Position numbers and translations under genes: made by a program
Shown here: in pieces, positions 34,476-42,991 of the stretch
How the letters are laid out: each line of letters starts with the position of its first letter
Numbering within the stretch: position 1 is the first letter of the stretch
The notes under the pieces: generated by a model
What the model saw: only the letters and a program-made list of their open reading frames with translations
What the model was told of the DNA's origin: nothing
Database searches by the model: none
Source: Janthinobacterium sp. Marseille
GTDB taxonomy: Bacteria > Pseudomonadota > Gammaproteobacteria > Burkholderiales > Burkholderiaceae_D
NCBI RefSeq assembly: GCF_000013625.1
Contig: NC_009659.1
Coordinates: forward strand, 744,001-808,000
Reading direction: 5' to 3'
DNA: 64,000 bases

Positions 34476-34480
34476 AACGT
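34455..34480. promoter_or_regulatory. dyad overlapping the argD leader promoter
   Basis: ACGTTTTG and CAAAACGT (8 bp, extended by CGCA/TGCG with one bulge) cover the -35 box and spacer. On the plus strand T5 follows. It is either an operator for this promoter or a weak terminator-like hairpin; no regulator is assigned. Confidence 0.4.
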
Positions 34481-34512
34481 TTTTCGCCTTACCCCGCTTA
34501 CATATTAAACAA

Positions 34513-35541
34513 TCAACCCTGGGCCAGATCTGCTTCCGACGTGAAGGCGTCGGCATAGAACTCTTCACGTGGCAATTGGCACAGTGCGCTGAACTCGGCT
34601 TGCGCCGCTTCCACCATCACCGGCGTGCCGCAGGCATATACCTGATAGGCAGACATATTGGGCAAGTCTTCCATCACGGCCTTGTGCACGAAGCCGCTGC
34701 GGCCCTGCCACTGGTCGTCGGCAGTTGCATGCGAGATGACCGGGACGTAGTTGAAGTGCGGAATCTCGCGTGCCCACTGTTCGCACAACGCGTGCATATA
34801 CAAATCCTTGGGCCGGCGACCGCCCCAGTACAGTGTCATCGGGCGTTGACTCTTGTCATGCAGCGCCTGCTCGACGATGGCCTTGATGGGCGCAAAGCCG
34901 GTGCCGGATGCCAGCAGGACCATCGGCTTTTTCGAATCTTCACGCAGGAAGAAACTACCTTGCGGACCTTCGAAGCGCAGGATGTCGCGTTCCTTCAAGG
35001 TCGTGAAGACATGATCGGTAAACAAGCCACCCGGCATATGGCGGATGTGCAGCGTCAGGTGCTCATCCGAATGCGGCGCATTGCCGAGGCTATAGCTGCG
35101 GCGCTTGCCGTCTTTCAGCAGGAATTCTATGTATTGGCCGGCGCGGTATTGCAGGCGTTCGCTGGCCGGCAGTTGCAAGGCGATCAGCATGACGTCGTCG
35201 CCGAGTTTTTCCACTTTGGCGACGCGTACCGGCAATTTCTTGACAGGGAATTCGCCTATGCCCAGCACTTCACGTGCCTCGATCACGACATCGCCGTTCG
35301 GGCGTGCGCAGCAAAATAGCGAAAAGCCGATTTCTTCATCGGCGGCGGACAAGGCACGTGCCTGATGTGGGCCGTGCGTAACGGAGCCGGACAGGACCAG
35401 GCCCTTGCAACTGCTGCAGGCACCGTTTTTACAGCCGTAAGGCAGGCCGACGCCGGCGCGGAGCGCCGCATTCAATATGGTTTCATCGGCGTCGCAGCTA
35501 AATTGCCGTCCGCTGGGCTTAACAGTTACTTGGAACGTCAT
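34513..35541 (-). CDS. 2Fe-2S ferredoxin / FAD-NAD(P)H reductase fusion
   Basis: A 342-residue electron-transfer protein in the style of CDP-6-deoxy-glucoseen reductase (AscD) and phenol hydroxylase reductase. An N-terminal plant-type 2Fe-2S domain has Cys37, Cys42, Cys45 and Cys77 or Cys78; the FAD domain has RSYSLGNAP and the NAD domain GTGFAPIKAIVEQ. The partner oxygenase or dehydratase is not in the window. The ATG at 35541 is only 12 bases from the start of the divergent gene. Confidence 0.88.
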   Translation of the reverse strand: MTFQVTVKPSGRQFSCDADETILNAALRAGVGLPYGCKNGACSSCKGLVLSGSVTHGPHQARALSAADEEIGFSLFCCARPNGDVVIEAREVLGIGEFPVKKLPVRVAKVEKLGDDVMLIALQLPASERLQYRAGQYIEFLLKDGKRRSYSLGNAPHSDEHLTLHIRHMPGGLFTDHVFTTLKERDILRFEGPQGSFFLREDSKKPMVLLASGTGFAPIKAIVEQALHDKSQRPMTLYWGGRRPKDLYMHALCEQWAREIPHFNYVPVISHATADDQWQGRSGFVHKAVMEDLPNMSAYQVYACGTPVMVEAAQAEFSALCQLPREEFYADAFTSEADLAQG

Positions 35542-35553
35542 ACAATCTCGATC

Positions 35554-36459
35554 ATGAATATAAATACTGAAAACAAACACTTCGGCAAACCGCGCCTGCT
35601 GATACTCGGATGTGGCGACGTGGGCATGCGTTTGCTGCCGCTGTTGCGCGACCGTTTTCGCATTTTTGCCGTCACTACGCAGGTATCCAGGCAGGAAGAG
35701 TTGCGTGCCGCTGGCGCCATTCCCATCATTGCCAGCCTCGATGAGCCGGCTACCCTGGCCCGTTTGGCAAGATTATCGCCGTACATCATCCACCTGGCAC
35801 CGCCGCAGTCGGAAGGCAGCATCGATAAACGCACGCGTAATCTGACCGCCATTTTACCCGACCACGCGACTCTGGTTTATGTCAGTACTTCCGGTGTGTA
35901 TGGTGATTGCGGCGGCGAGTGGATAACCGAGACCCGCGCGGTCAATCCGCGCAATTTGCGCGCCAGGCGCCGGGTCGATGCGGAGCAGGTGCTGCGGAAG
36001 TGGGCGCGTCGCGCCAGTGGACGGCTGGGGATCTTGCGTGTGCCCGGGATTTACGCCGATGACAGGTTGCCGCTGGAGCGCCTGCAGAAGGGTTTGCCGG
36101 CCTTGCTGGAAGCGGAAGATGTCTATACCAACCATATCCACGCCGATGACCTGGCGCGGATTATCGTGCTGGCCCTGTTCCGCGCACAATCCGGCCGCGT
36201 CTATCACGCGGTTGATGACACCGACCTGAAGATGGGCGCTTACTTCGATGCGGTCGCCGATGCGCTGGCCTTGCCACGCCCGCCGCGCCTGCCGCGCGCG
36301 GAACTGGAGCGCGAAGTATCGCCAATGATGTTGTCCTTCATGTCGGAATCGCGCCGCCTGTCCAACCAGCGTATCAAGGCCGAGCTTGGGGTCAGGCTGC
36401 GCTATGCGAGGGTGGGCGATGCGCTGGCCGGTCTCAAGGACGGGATCGGACCAAAATAA
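35554..36459 (+). CDS. NAD-dependent epimerase-like (extended SDR, YeeZ-type)
   Basis: A 301-residue Rossmann protein. LILGCGDVGMRLL (near residues 13-25) is the dinucleotide motif and YVSTSGVYGDCGG the active-site region; the C-terminal half matches atypical sugar-nucleotide epimerases. The substrate is unknown. I chose the ATG at 35554; the Rossmann motif follows soon after, so upstream in-frame codons are excluded. Confidence 0.8.
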   Translation: MNINTENKHFGKPRLLILGCGDVGMRLLPLLRDRFRIFAVTTQVSRQEELRAAGAIPIIASLDEPATLARLARLSPYIIHLAPPQSEGSIDKRTRNLTAILPDHATLVYVSTSGVYGDCGGEWITETRAVNPRNLRARRRVDAEQVLRKWARRASGRLGILRVPGIYADDRLPLERLQKGLPALLEAEDVYTNHIHADDLARIIVLALFRAQSGRVYHAVDDTDLKMGAYFDAVADALALPRPPRLPRAELEREVSPMMLSFMSESRRLSNQRIKAELGVRLRYARVGDALAGLKDGIGPK

Positions 36460-36481
36460 GACATTGTGAAGATAGTGTTAA

Positions 36482-36510
36482 TAAAAAATGGCGTTTTACG
36501 CCATTTTTTA
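36482..36510 (+). terminator. terminator after epimerase-like gene
   Basis: AAAAAATGGCG and CGCCATTTTTT form a dyad around a TTTTA loop, 23 bases after the stop. Confidence 0.85.
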
Positions 36511-36784
36511 TGTTTTTTGCCCCATCCTTATCCATCCCCGTATTTTCAGTTTTTTCAAAATGCCCGAATCGGGTGCTTTTGCCGCTGATTTCAACACTTC
36601 CCTCTGAAAAATCACTGTTTTGGCGCAAATAAATTGCCAATATGCACGCTTTAAGTTCAGTTTTTCTATGCTTAAGAATTTAATTGTTCGGTTTTTTCGT
36701 ATATAAATCATGCGAAATTCGATTTCCAAGAATGTTAGGATTCCGTTAAAGTCTGCCCATCTGCTAATTGCAGTGATCAATACA
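36511..36784 (+). other. AT-rich gap without a gene
   Basis: About 270 bases with no credible ORF. A CTGC-TAATT-GCAG hairpin lies near 36761-36773. Otherwise I see nothing; the terC promoter is presumably here. Confidence 0.4.
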
Positions 36785-36932
36785 GGGATTTAAGGGAGAT
36801 GGCCGATGTAGAAGCACCGGCGCCGATTACCAGCTAAGGGATTGGCTTTAACGACAAAAAATTGCCGTAACGAAATCTGCGCTCGACACCCCTGGGGCTG
36901 ATACATCGTTCGTCACTAACCAACTATCTGAG
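36785..36932 (+). promoter_or_regulatory. structured terC leader, candidate yybP-ykoY-like riboswitch
   Basis: The 150 bases before terC fold into several hairpins: GCCGATG/CACCGGC with loop TAGAAG, then GCCGAT/ATTGGC. The first hairpin follows AAGGGAGATGG, reminiscent of the GGGGAGUAG loop of the manganese riboswitch yybP-ykoY, and a GTAACGAAAT block follows. TerC-family genes are frequent targets of that riboswitch. The consensus match by eye is imperfect, so this is a candidate only. Confidence 0.4.
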
Positions 36933-36938
36933 ACTAAT

Positions 36939-37712
36939 ATGGAATTCTTACAAGTATTTACGACGCCGGAAGCATGGATCGCACTGGCAACGCTGGCGAT
37001 GCTGGAAATCGTGCTCGGCGTCGACAACATCATTTTCATTTCGGTCCTGGTCGACCGTTTGCCTAAGCATCAACAGCAAAAAGGCCGCATCATCGGCCTG
37101 GGCCTGGCGATGGGTACACGTATCCTCTTGCTGCTGAGCCTGTCGTGGATGATGGGACTGGTCGAGCCGATCTTTACCGCATTCGGTCAAGGCTTCTCCG
37201 GACGTGATCTGATCCTGTTCTTCGGTGGCCTGTTCCTCTTGTACAAGGCTTCGTCCGAAATCAAGGAATTGATGAGCGGCCATGAAGAAGCGGAATCGCA
37301 AGCTGTCGTCAAGAAAGCCAGCTTTGCAATGACCCTGGCACAGATCGCCGTGATCGACATCGTATTCTCGCTGGATTCGGTCATTACCGCGGTTGGTATG
37401 GTCAGCCAGGTTGAAATCATGATCGTCGCTATCGTGATCGCAGTCGGTGTGATGATGTTCTCGGCGAAGGCAATTGGCGAATTCGTCAATGAATACCCAA
37501 GCATCAAGATGCTGGCACTCTGCTTCCTGGTCATCGTCGGTGCAGTACTGGTGGCTGAGAGCTTCGAGATCCATATCCCGAAAGGCTACATCTACGGTGC
37601 AATGGCATTCTCGCTGATTGTTGAACTGTTCAACATCCGCATGCGTCGCAACCATCACATGGCAGCATGTGATGCACCTGAGTCGGTACAGCCACACGGC
37701 ATCACAGCTTAA
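36939..37712 (+). CDS. TerC-family membrane protein
   Basis: A 257-residue inner-membrane protein with about seven segments. The TerC hallmarks LEIVLGVDNIIFISVLVDRLP (around residues 22-42) and DIVFSLDSVITAVG (about 139-152) contain the conserved intramembrane aspartates. Family members export manganese during metal loading of exoenzymes or give tellurite resistance. The ribosome site before the ATG is weak (GAGA), which fits leader-controlled translation. Confidence 0.9.
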   Translation: MEFLQVFTTPEAWIALATLAMLEIVLGVDNIIFISVLVDRLPKHQQQKGRIIGLGLAMGTRILLLLSLSWMMGLVEPIFTAFGQGFSGRDLILFFGGLFLLYKASSEIKELMSGHEEAESQAVVKKASFAMTLAQIAVIDIVFSLDSVITAVGMVSQVEIMIVAIVIAVGVMMFSAKAIGEFVNEYPSIKMLALCFLVIVGAVLVAESFEIHIPKGYIYGAMAFSLIVELFNIRMRRNHHMAACDAPESVQPHGITA

Positions 37713-37770
37713 TGACGTAAAGTGGTGCGGCACTCAGGTGCTGCATCACTGATCAGATGGCTGAAATGAA

Positions 37771-37798
37771 AAAGGAACCCTGATCGGGTTCCTTTTTT
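37771..37798. terminator. terminator after terC
   Basis: AAAGGAACCC-TGATC-GGGTTCCTTT, a perfect 10-bp stem followed by T5. The A-run on the left lets it serve the convergent mini-gene as well. Confidence 0.92.
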
Positions 37799-37837
37799 TA
37801 TGTCCTGAGCTTCCTGGCTGTTGTGCGGCAGATAGAG

Positions 37838-37948
37838 TTACTGGCGTTTCGCTGCTTCCTTCTTCAGCTTCTTCGCTTCCTTTTTCTCTTTCATCGTCTT
37901 TGCCGGTTCTTTCTTTACCGCTTTCTTACTGTCCTGACTTTTGCTCAT
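37838..37948 (-). CDS. Lys-rich 36-residue protein
   Basis: A 36-residue peptide beginning MSKSQDSKKA with 14 lysines, one arginine and few hydrophobic residues; it is probably a single charged helix or disordered. GGAGAG stands four bases before the ATG, a good start site. From memory, very similar Lys-rich mini-proteins are annotated in Burkholderiales without function. Nucleic-acid binding is a guess from charge alone. Confidence 0.65.
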   Translation of the reverse strand: MSKSQDSKKAVKKEPAKTMKEKKEAKKLKKEAAKRQ

Positions 37949-38050
37949 GATGCTCTCCGTGAGAAATGTAATGCAATGGATCAAGCAGCGCTTTATCGCC
38001 CATGACTCACTATAGCAATGAATCCGCCTGCGGCCGGACTATTTGCTGCT

Positions 38051-38845
38051 TCAGTTGGCCAGCATCCAGGCGGACATCTTGCCGACCACATCATTATCGA
38101 GCCCGTTGTAGCCATGATGCGCGGCAGAGTTACAGGCATTGCCTATGTTTTCACCGCCGGTGAACGAGAGCAATTGCTTGCGCGACGCATCTGTCAGCTT
38201 ATTCATCAGTTTTGGAATCAGGGTGTAAGGGCAGAGGTGGCAACCGTCCTGTTCGTGATGCACGATGAGTACCGGTATCTTCAGTTTTTCCAGCGGCATC
38301 GAAAGCACCGATGCGCCTTCCCTGTCATCAACCAGGATGCTGGAACTGAGTGCGATGCCATCCGGGCCATCAGGTGGCGCGAGTTGGGTTGCGATATATG
38401 CGGCTGATTGCGTACCGCGACTGGTGCCGACCAGCCACACCGGGGTCTTGGTCTGGCTGCGTACCCAGGCGATCGCGGCCTTGATATCCGTTACATGTTC
38501 CGGCGTTTCACGCGAGCCGCGCAGGAAAGGTGGTGACAGGCGATCCGATGGCGCATCGGTCACGACGACCAGGAAGCCCTGGTCGGCGAATAGCTGTCGT
38601 GTACGCACCAGGAAATTATCCTTGCCCCAATGGATATCGCCGTCCGGCGAAATCTGCAAGCCGCCATGCCCGCCTGCCAGCAAAATGACTGCCGCCTTCG
38701 GTTGTGCCGGTGCCAATACCAGCATGCGCTGGATGACACCTGGCCTGCTGGTGAGGTCGACTACTTTCGGGGTGCTTTGTGCATGCGTGACCTGCATGCA
38801 GCAGGCGAGGACCAGACCGAGCCCGGTTTTCATCAAGTGGTTCAT
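38051..38845 (-). CDS. exported alpha/beta hydrolase
   Basis: A 264-residue protein with signal peptide (about 1-22, THA) and an alpha/beta hydrolase fold. The nucleophile elbow is GTSRGTQ (Ser about residue 144), the acid is likely in HHEQDGCHLCP and the catalytic His in NSAAHHGYNG. Two Cys in GCHLC may form a disulfide. GGAG precedes the ATG. The substrate is unknown. Confidence 0.78.
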   Translation of the reverse strand: MNHLMKTGLGLVLACCMQVTHAQSTPKVVDLTSRPGVIQRMLVLAPAQPKAAVILLAGGHGGLQISPDGDIHWGKDNFLVRTRQLFADQGFLVVVTDAPSDRLSPPFLRGSRETPEHVTDIKAAIAWVRSQTKTPVWLVGTSRGTQSAAYIATQLAPPDGPDGIALSSSILVDDREGASVLSMPLEKLKIPVLIVHHEQDGCHLCPYTLIPKLMNKLTDASRKQLLSFTGGENIGNACNSAAHHGYNGLDNDVVGKMSAWMLAN

Positions 38846-38897
38846 ATGTGCTCCATTGGAAACTGGTGATTTGATGAAAAGCCGGATTTTAAGTTTC

Positions 38898-40703
38898 TCA
38901 GGTCAGTGCGGCTGTGACTTTCAATACTTCTTCGGCGGTGGTCGTGCCTTCGATGATCTTCAAGGCACCGGCCAGGCGCAAAGGCTTCATGCCATCTGCA
39001 ATACTTTGCTGCCGCAACGCATGGATATCGGTTTCGACCGTGATCATCTTGGAAAAGGTTTGCGTGACTGTCAGCAATTCATACAAACCGGTGCGACCGC
39101 GATAGCCGGTCTGGCGGCATTCCGGGCAACCGACCGGACGATAGATGACGGCCGGTTTCGGTAAGGCAGAACCTTCACTCAGGCTTTCCCATACTTCATC
39201 CAGCATTTCACCATCGGGTGATTTGCAATGGTTGCACAGGGTGCGGGTCAGGCGTTGCGCCATGATGCCGATCAGCGTGGTTTCCAGCAGGTAGTAAGGT
39301 ACGCCGAGTTCCAGCAGGCGCATGACGGCGGATGGGGCGTCATTCGTATGCAGGGTGGACAGCACCAGATGGCCGGTCAGCGCAGCCTGGATCGCCATTT
39401 CGGCGGTTTCCAGGTCACGGATTTCGCCGACCATGATGATGTCCGGATCCTGTCGCATCAGCGAACGTACGCCATCGGCGAAGGACAGGTCGATGCCGTG
39501 TTGTACCTGCATTTGATTGAATGATCCCTCCACCATTTCAATCGGGTCTTCAACGGTGCAGACATTCACTTCGCTGGTCGCCAGCGCCTTGAGCGTGGTG
39601 TACAGCGTTGTGGTTTTGCCGGAGCCGGTCGGGCCGGTCACGAGGATGATGCCGTGCGGCCGTGTCGTGAGTTTGTCCCAGCGCTGCGCATCATCCGGCG
39701 GGAAGCCGAGTTCGGGCAGCGATTTGACGACCACGTCCGGATCGAAGATACGCATCACCAGTTTTTCGCCGAAGGCGGTTGGCATGGTGGATAAACGCAG
39801 CTCGACTTCCTGGCCGTTATTGGTACGTGTCTTGATGCGGCCATCCTGTGGCCGGCGTTTTTCGATTACATCCATCCGGCCCAGCAACTTGATGCGCGCC
39901 GTCATCGCAATCATGACGGTAGGTGGCACCTGATAAACCTGATGCAGCACGCCGTCGATGCGGAAGCGGATTGCACAGAGGTCACGCTTGGGTTCGAGGT
40001 GGATATCGGAAGCGCGTTGTTCGAATGCGTATTGCCACAACCAGTCGACGATATTGATGATGTGCTGGTCGTTGGCATCGACTTGCTTGTGATTGCCCAG
40101 CTCGACCAATTGTTCGAAGTTATTGCGTAGCGCGACGTCCTGGCCATTAAGTTTCTTCGCACCCTTAATCGATTTGGCGAGGGCGAAGAACTGTGTCGTG
40201 TATTGCGCGATATCGAGCGGATTGGCGATCACCAGTTTGACGTTACGACGCGTGATCTTGGCTATCTCCGTTTCCCATTCGGTGGCGAAGGGCTCGGTCG
40301 TCGCGACTACCAGTTCGCTGGGCGTGAGTTCGACCGGCAGGATGTGGAAACGGGTCGCATACGACGCCGACATCACATCCGCCACACGGGTGAAATCTAT
40401 CTTGAGGGGATCAATGCGGAAGAAGGGCAGTTTGACCTTGCCGGCCAGCCATTCGGTCAGCCAGTCCAGCGTGACCGGGCGGTGCGGTTCATTGGCAGAG
40501 AGGATTTTGCACTGCGCTACCGCGACCAGCGGATGCATCGCAATCGATGCATTCTTGAAAATACCCTGGGCCTGGTTATAGAAGACTTTGACACCTTCCT
40601 TGGTGACGATGCCATCCGCCAGCAGCCAGGTAAAAATCTGCTGTAAATCCAGCTTGCTGGGACTAGCCTTGGTGGCAATTGATGCGGCAGTTGGCATAAC
40701 CAT
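38898..40703 (-). CDS. orphan type II secretion / type IV pilus ATPase (GspE/PilB family)
   Basis: A 601-residue hexameric assembly ATPase. An N-terminal MshEN-like region precedes the catalytic core: Walker A GPTGSGKT at 357-364, Asp box near 383-387, Walker B IIMVGEIRD at 422-430, and the zinc tetracysteine Cys490, 493, 526, 529. All hallmarks of a working ATPase are present, but no gsp or pil genes lie alongside. It may drive a pilus encoded elsewhere. Start at 40703 or six bases later; neither has a clear ribosome site. Confidence 0.88.
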   Translation of the reverse strand: MVMPTAASIATKASPSKLDLQQIFTWLLADGIVTKEGVKVFYNQAQGIFKNASIAMHPLVAVAQCKILSANEPHRPVTLDWLTEWLAGKVKLPFFRIDPLKIDFTRVADVMSASYATRFHILPVELTPSELVVATTEPFATEWETEIAKITRRNVKLVIANPLDIAQYTTQFFALAKSIKGAKKLNGQDVALRNNFEQLVELGNHKQVDANDQHIINIVDWLWQYAFEQRASDIHLEPKRDLCAIRFRIDGVLHQVYQVPPTVMIAMTARIKLLGRMDVIEKRRPQDGRIKTRTNNGQEVELRLSTMPTAFGEKLVMRIFDPDVVVKSLPELGFPPDDAQRWDKLTTRPHGIILVTGPTGSGKTTTLYTTLKALATSEVNVCTVEDPIEMVEGSFNQMQVQHGIDLSFADGVRSLMRQDPDIIMVGEIRDLETAEMAIQAALTGHLVLSTLHTNDAPSAVMRLLELGVPYYLLETTLIGIMAQRLTRTLCNHCKSPDGEMLDEVWESLSEGSALPKPAVIYRPVGCPECRQTGYRGRTGLYELLTVTQTFSKMITVETDIHALRQQSIADGMKPLRLAGALKIIEGTTTAEEVLKVTAALT

Positions 40704-40752
40704 GACCCGTGAGGTGGAACAGTTGGACTGATGTTAACACAGGGCAAGTCGT

Positions 40753-41583
40753 TTATTGCTGTGCCTGCCACGCCTTGATGCCATTTACCCACGATTTTGC
40801 CGGCAGCTTGGTCGCCGCCGTGATTTGCGCCGCGCGGTCGTACAGCGCCGCAATGTCCAGCTCCGGCGTGCTGTTGAAGGCGATGGCGATGACATTCCCT
40901 TCATGTACTTCCGGCAAGGAAATGACAGTGTCGAAGGCATAGTGCATCGCGCTCAGGTTGCGCGCATAGCTCGGGTGATCGCCGAACAGGTTGACGGTCA
41001 TGATGCCGTCTGGCGTCAGGCAGGCGGCGCACGCCTGGTAAAACTCGGGCGTATCCAAGACCGGACCGCGGGCGGTAGCGTCGTACAGGTCGACCTGCAA
41101 GGCATCGATACGGCCGAGATTGGCCGGGTCGTTGACGTATTCCAGTGCATCCATCTCGATCACCGTCAGGCGTTCATCATTCGGCGGCAATTTAAACATC
41201 GATGCACAAATGGTAATGACCGATGGATTCAGGTCTACCGCGGTAACGCGGGCTTCCGGGAAGCGCTTGTAGCTGAATTTGGTCAATGCACCGGTTCCCA
41301 GGCCCAATTGCACGATGTGTTGTGGCTTCTCGTTGAACAGCATCCACGCCATCATTTGTTGTGCGTATTCCAGTTCTATCCAGTCGGGTTTGCTGATGCG
41401 CATCGCGCCTTGCACCCATTCGGTACCGAAGTGCAGGTAGCGAATGCCGAATTGCTCGGACAGCGTGACGGGCGCAAACTTTACTTTGCGTACCGGTTTT
41501 GCTTTGGCGACAGGGGGGGATTTCTTGCCGGGACCGCTCTTCAGGTTGGCATCGGCTTCTATGGATTTACGTTTGATCAGCAT
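40753..41583 (-). CDS. spermidine synthase-like SAM-binding protein
   Basis: A 276-residue Rossmann methyltransferase-fold protein. VQLGLGTGALTKF is the SAM or decarboxy-SAM loop, with VTAVDLNPSV and the acidic strand LQVDLYDA further on. A basic 40-residue N-terminal tail is unusual for SpeE, and length and active-site details differ from true spermidine synthases, so the reaction is uncertain. It follows the glycosylase gene by 23 bases. Confidence 0.75.
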   Translation of the reverse strand: MLIKRKSIEADANLKSGPGKKSPPVAKAKPVRKVKFAPVTLSEQFGIRYLHFGTEWVQGAMRISKPDWIELEYAQQMMAWMLFNEKPQHIVQLGLGTGALTKFSYKRFPEARVTAVDLNPSVITICASMFKLPPNDERLTVIEMDALEYVNDPANLGRIDALQVDLYDATARGPVLDTPEFYQACAACLTPDGIMTVNLFGDHPSYARNLSAMHYAFDTVISLPEVHEGNVIAIAFNSTPELDIAALYDRAAQITAATKLPAKSWVNGIKAWQAQQ

Positions 41584-41606
41584 GAATTCGGGAGTGAAAT
41601 GTTTAC

Positions 41607-42104
41607 TTACGCCATGATACCGCGCCAGGCCGCCAGCTTTTGCTCAAATGTAAGCAAGGCATAAGCGGGCGACGAAGAGGGCAGGATAATGGTTTCAAAG
41701 CCTGCCTGTGCAAAGAGCGCTTCCTGCTTGCCCGATGTCTTGCCATTAAAGCAAACACGGCGCAGTTGCGGGCATTGTTGCTTGAGCAGCGCGAAGTCAT
41801 TGTGCTGCGCTTGGCGGATCGCACTGTCCAGGCTGCCTTCGCGCGCGCAGGCAGCAATCACATCCCACAGGCCGATACGATGCGCGCTTAATCTGAGCAA
41901 TCGCTCCGTATACGGCAAGGTGACCAGGTCTTCATTGATCAGCGCCCCGGTCAGTTTCCAGAACTGGTTGCGCGGGTGCGCGTAATACTGTTGGGCACTT
42001 AATGAGGCCTCACCCGGGAAGCTGCCCAGGATCAGGATTTCAGTGTGTTGGTCGATGACAGGTGGAAAGCCGGTCAGCAGGGAGGTTGGTCGGGAAGCTG
42101 GCAT
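41607..42104 (-). CDS. DNA-deoxyinosine glycosylase (UDG family 6-like)
   Basis: A 165-residue repair enzyme. ILGSFPGEASLSAQQYYAHP and RNQFWKL form the conserved first block of the hypoxanthine-DNA glycosylase family, and LPSSSPAYA is the second. It would excise hypoxanthine arising from adenine deamination. The N-terminus has no export signal. Confidence 0.85.
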   Translation of the reverse strand: MPASRPTSLLTGFPPVIDQHTEILILGSFPGEASLSAQQYYAHPRNQFWKLTGALINEDLVTLPYTERLLRLSAHRIGLWDVIAACAREGSLDSAIRQAQHNDFALLKQQCPQLRRVCFNGKTSGKQEALFAQAGFETIILPSSSPAYALLTFEQKLAAWRGIMA

Positions 42105-42169
42105 GCTGGTATTTTAATGTGTCTCGTGTCATGGTACGGCATGTCATACGCAAAATCAGGAGATGTTTA

Positions 42170-42919
42170 ATGGCAAAGAAAATAATGATTGTGACCGGCG
42201 GCAGCCGGGGCATAGGCGCCGAAATCGCGACCCTGGCTGCGGCCGACGGTTACGCGGTATGCATCAGCTATGTAAAGAACAAGGCCGCGGCCGATGCGGT
42301 CGTTGCCGCTATACGTGAAGCTGGCGGCACTGCCATTGCGGTCGCTGCGGATATGGCGGTGGAAGCGGATATCCTGCGCCTGTTTGCAACTGTCGATAAG
42401 GAGTTGGGAACGCTCACGGCCCTGGTCAATAATGCCGGTATCCTGGAAACCCAGATGCGGGTGGACCAGATGGATGTGGCGCGCATGCAGCGCATCTTCA
42501 ATACGAATATCGTTGGCACCTTTGTTTGCGCACGTGAAGCGGTCAAGCGCATGTCCACCAAATATGGTGGGGTGGGCGGTGCCATCGTGAATATTTCATC
42601 GGTAGCGGCGCGCGCAGGCGGTCCGGGTGAGTATGTCGACTATGCTGCATCGAAAGGTGCGGTCGATACCATGACGATAGGCCTGGCGAAAGAAGTCGCC
42701 AACGAAGGCATACGTGTGAATGCAGTGCGCCCGGGTGTCATCTATACGGAAATCCATGCCAGCGGCGGTGAACCGGGACGCGTGGATCGCGTCAAAGCTT
42801 CAGTGCCCATGCAGCGCGGTGGCGAAGCACGCGAAGTCGCGCAGGCAGCGATCTGGTTGCTGTCCGATCAGGCGTCATACACCACCGGCAGTTTCCTCGA
42901 TGTAACCGGCGGACGGTAA
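42170..42919 (+). CDS. short-chain dehydrogenase/reductase
   Basis: A 249-residue classical SDR. TGGSRGIG (9-16) binds NAD(P); NNAG is at 87-90; the catalytic Ser143/144, Tyr158 and Lys162 (YAASK) are intact. It resembles FabG-like reductases of unknown substrate. AGGAG seven bases before the ATG fixes the start; upstream in-frame codons overlap the divergent glycosylase gene. Confidence 0.88.
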   Translation: MAKKIMIVTGGSRGIGAEIATLAAADGYAVCISYVKNKAAADAVVAAIREAGGTAIAVAADMAVEADILRLFATVDKELGTLTALVNNAGILETQMRVDQMDVARMQRIFNTNIVGTFVCAREAVKRMSTKYGGVGGAIVNISSVAARAGGPGEYVDYAASKGAVDTMTIGLAKEVANEGIRVNAVRPGVIYTEIHASGGEPGRVDRVKASVPMQRGGEAREVAQAAIWLLSDQASYTTGSFLDVTGGR

Positions 42920-42991
42920 GCAGCGCCGCCACTAATCGCAGGGCATGCTTCAAATGCAGCACCCTTTCATCGACCTTCAACAGGAGAAAAA

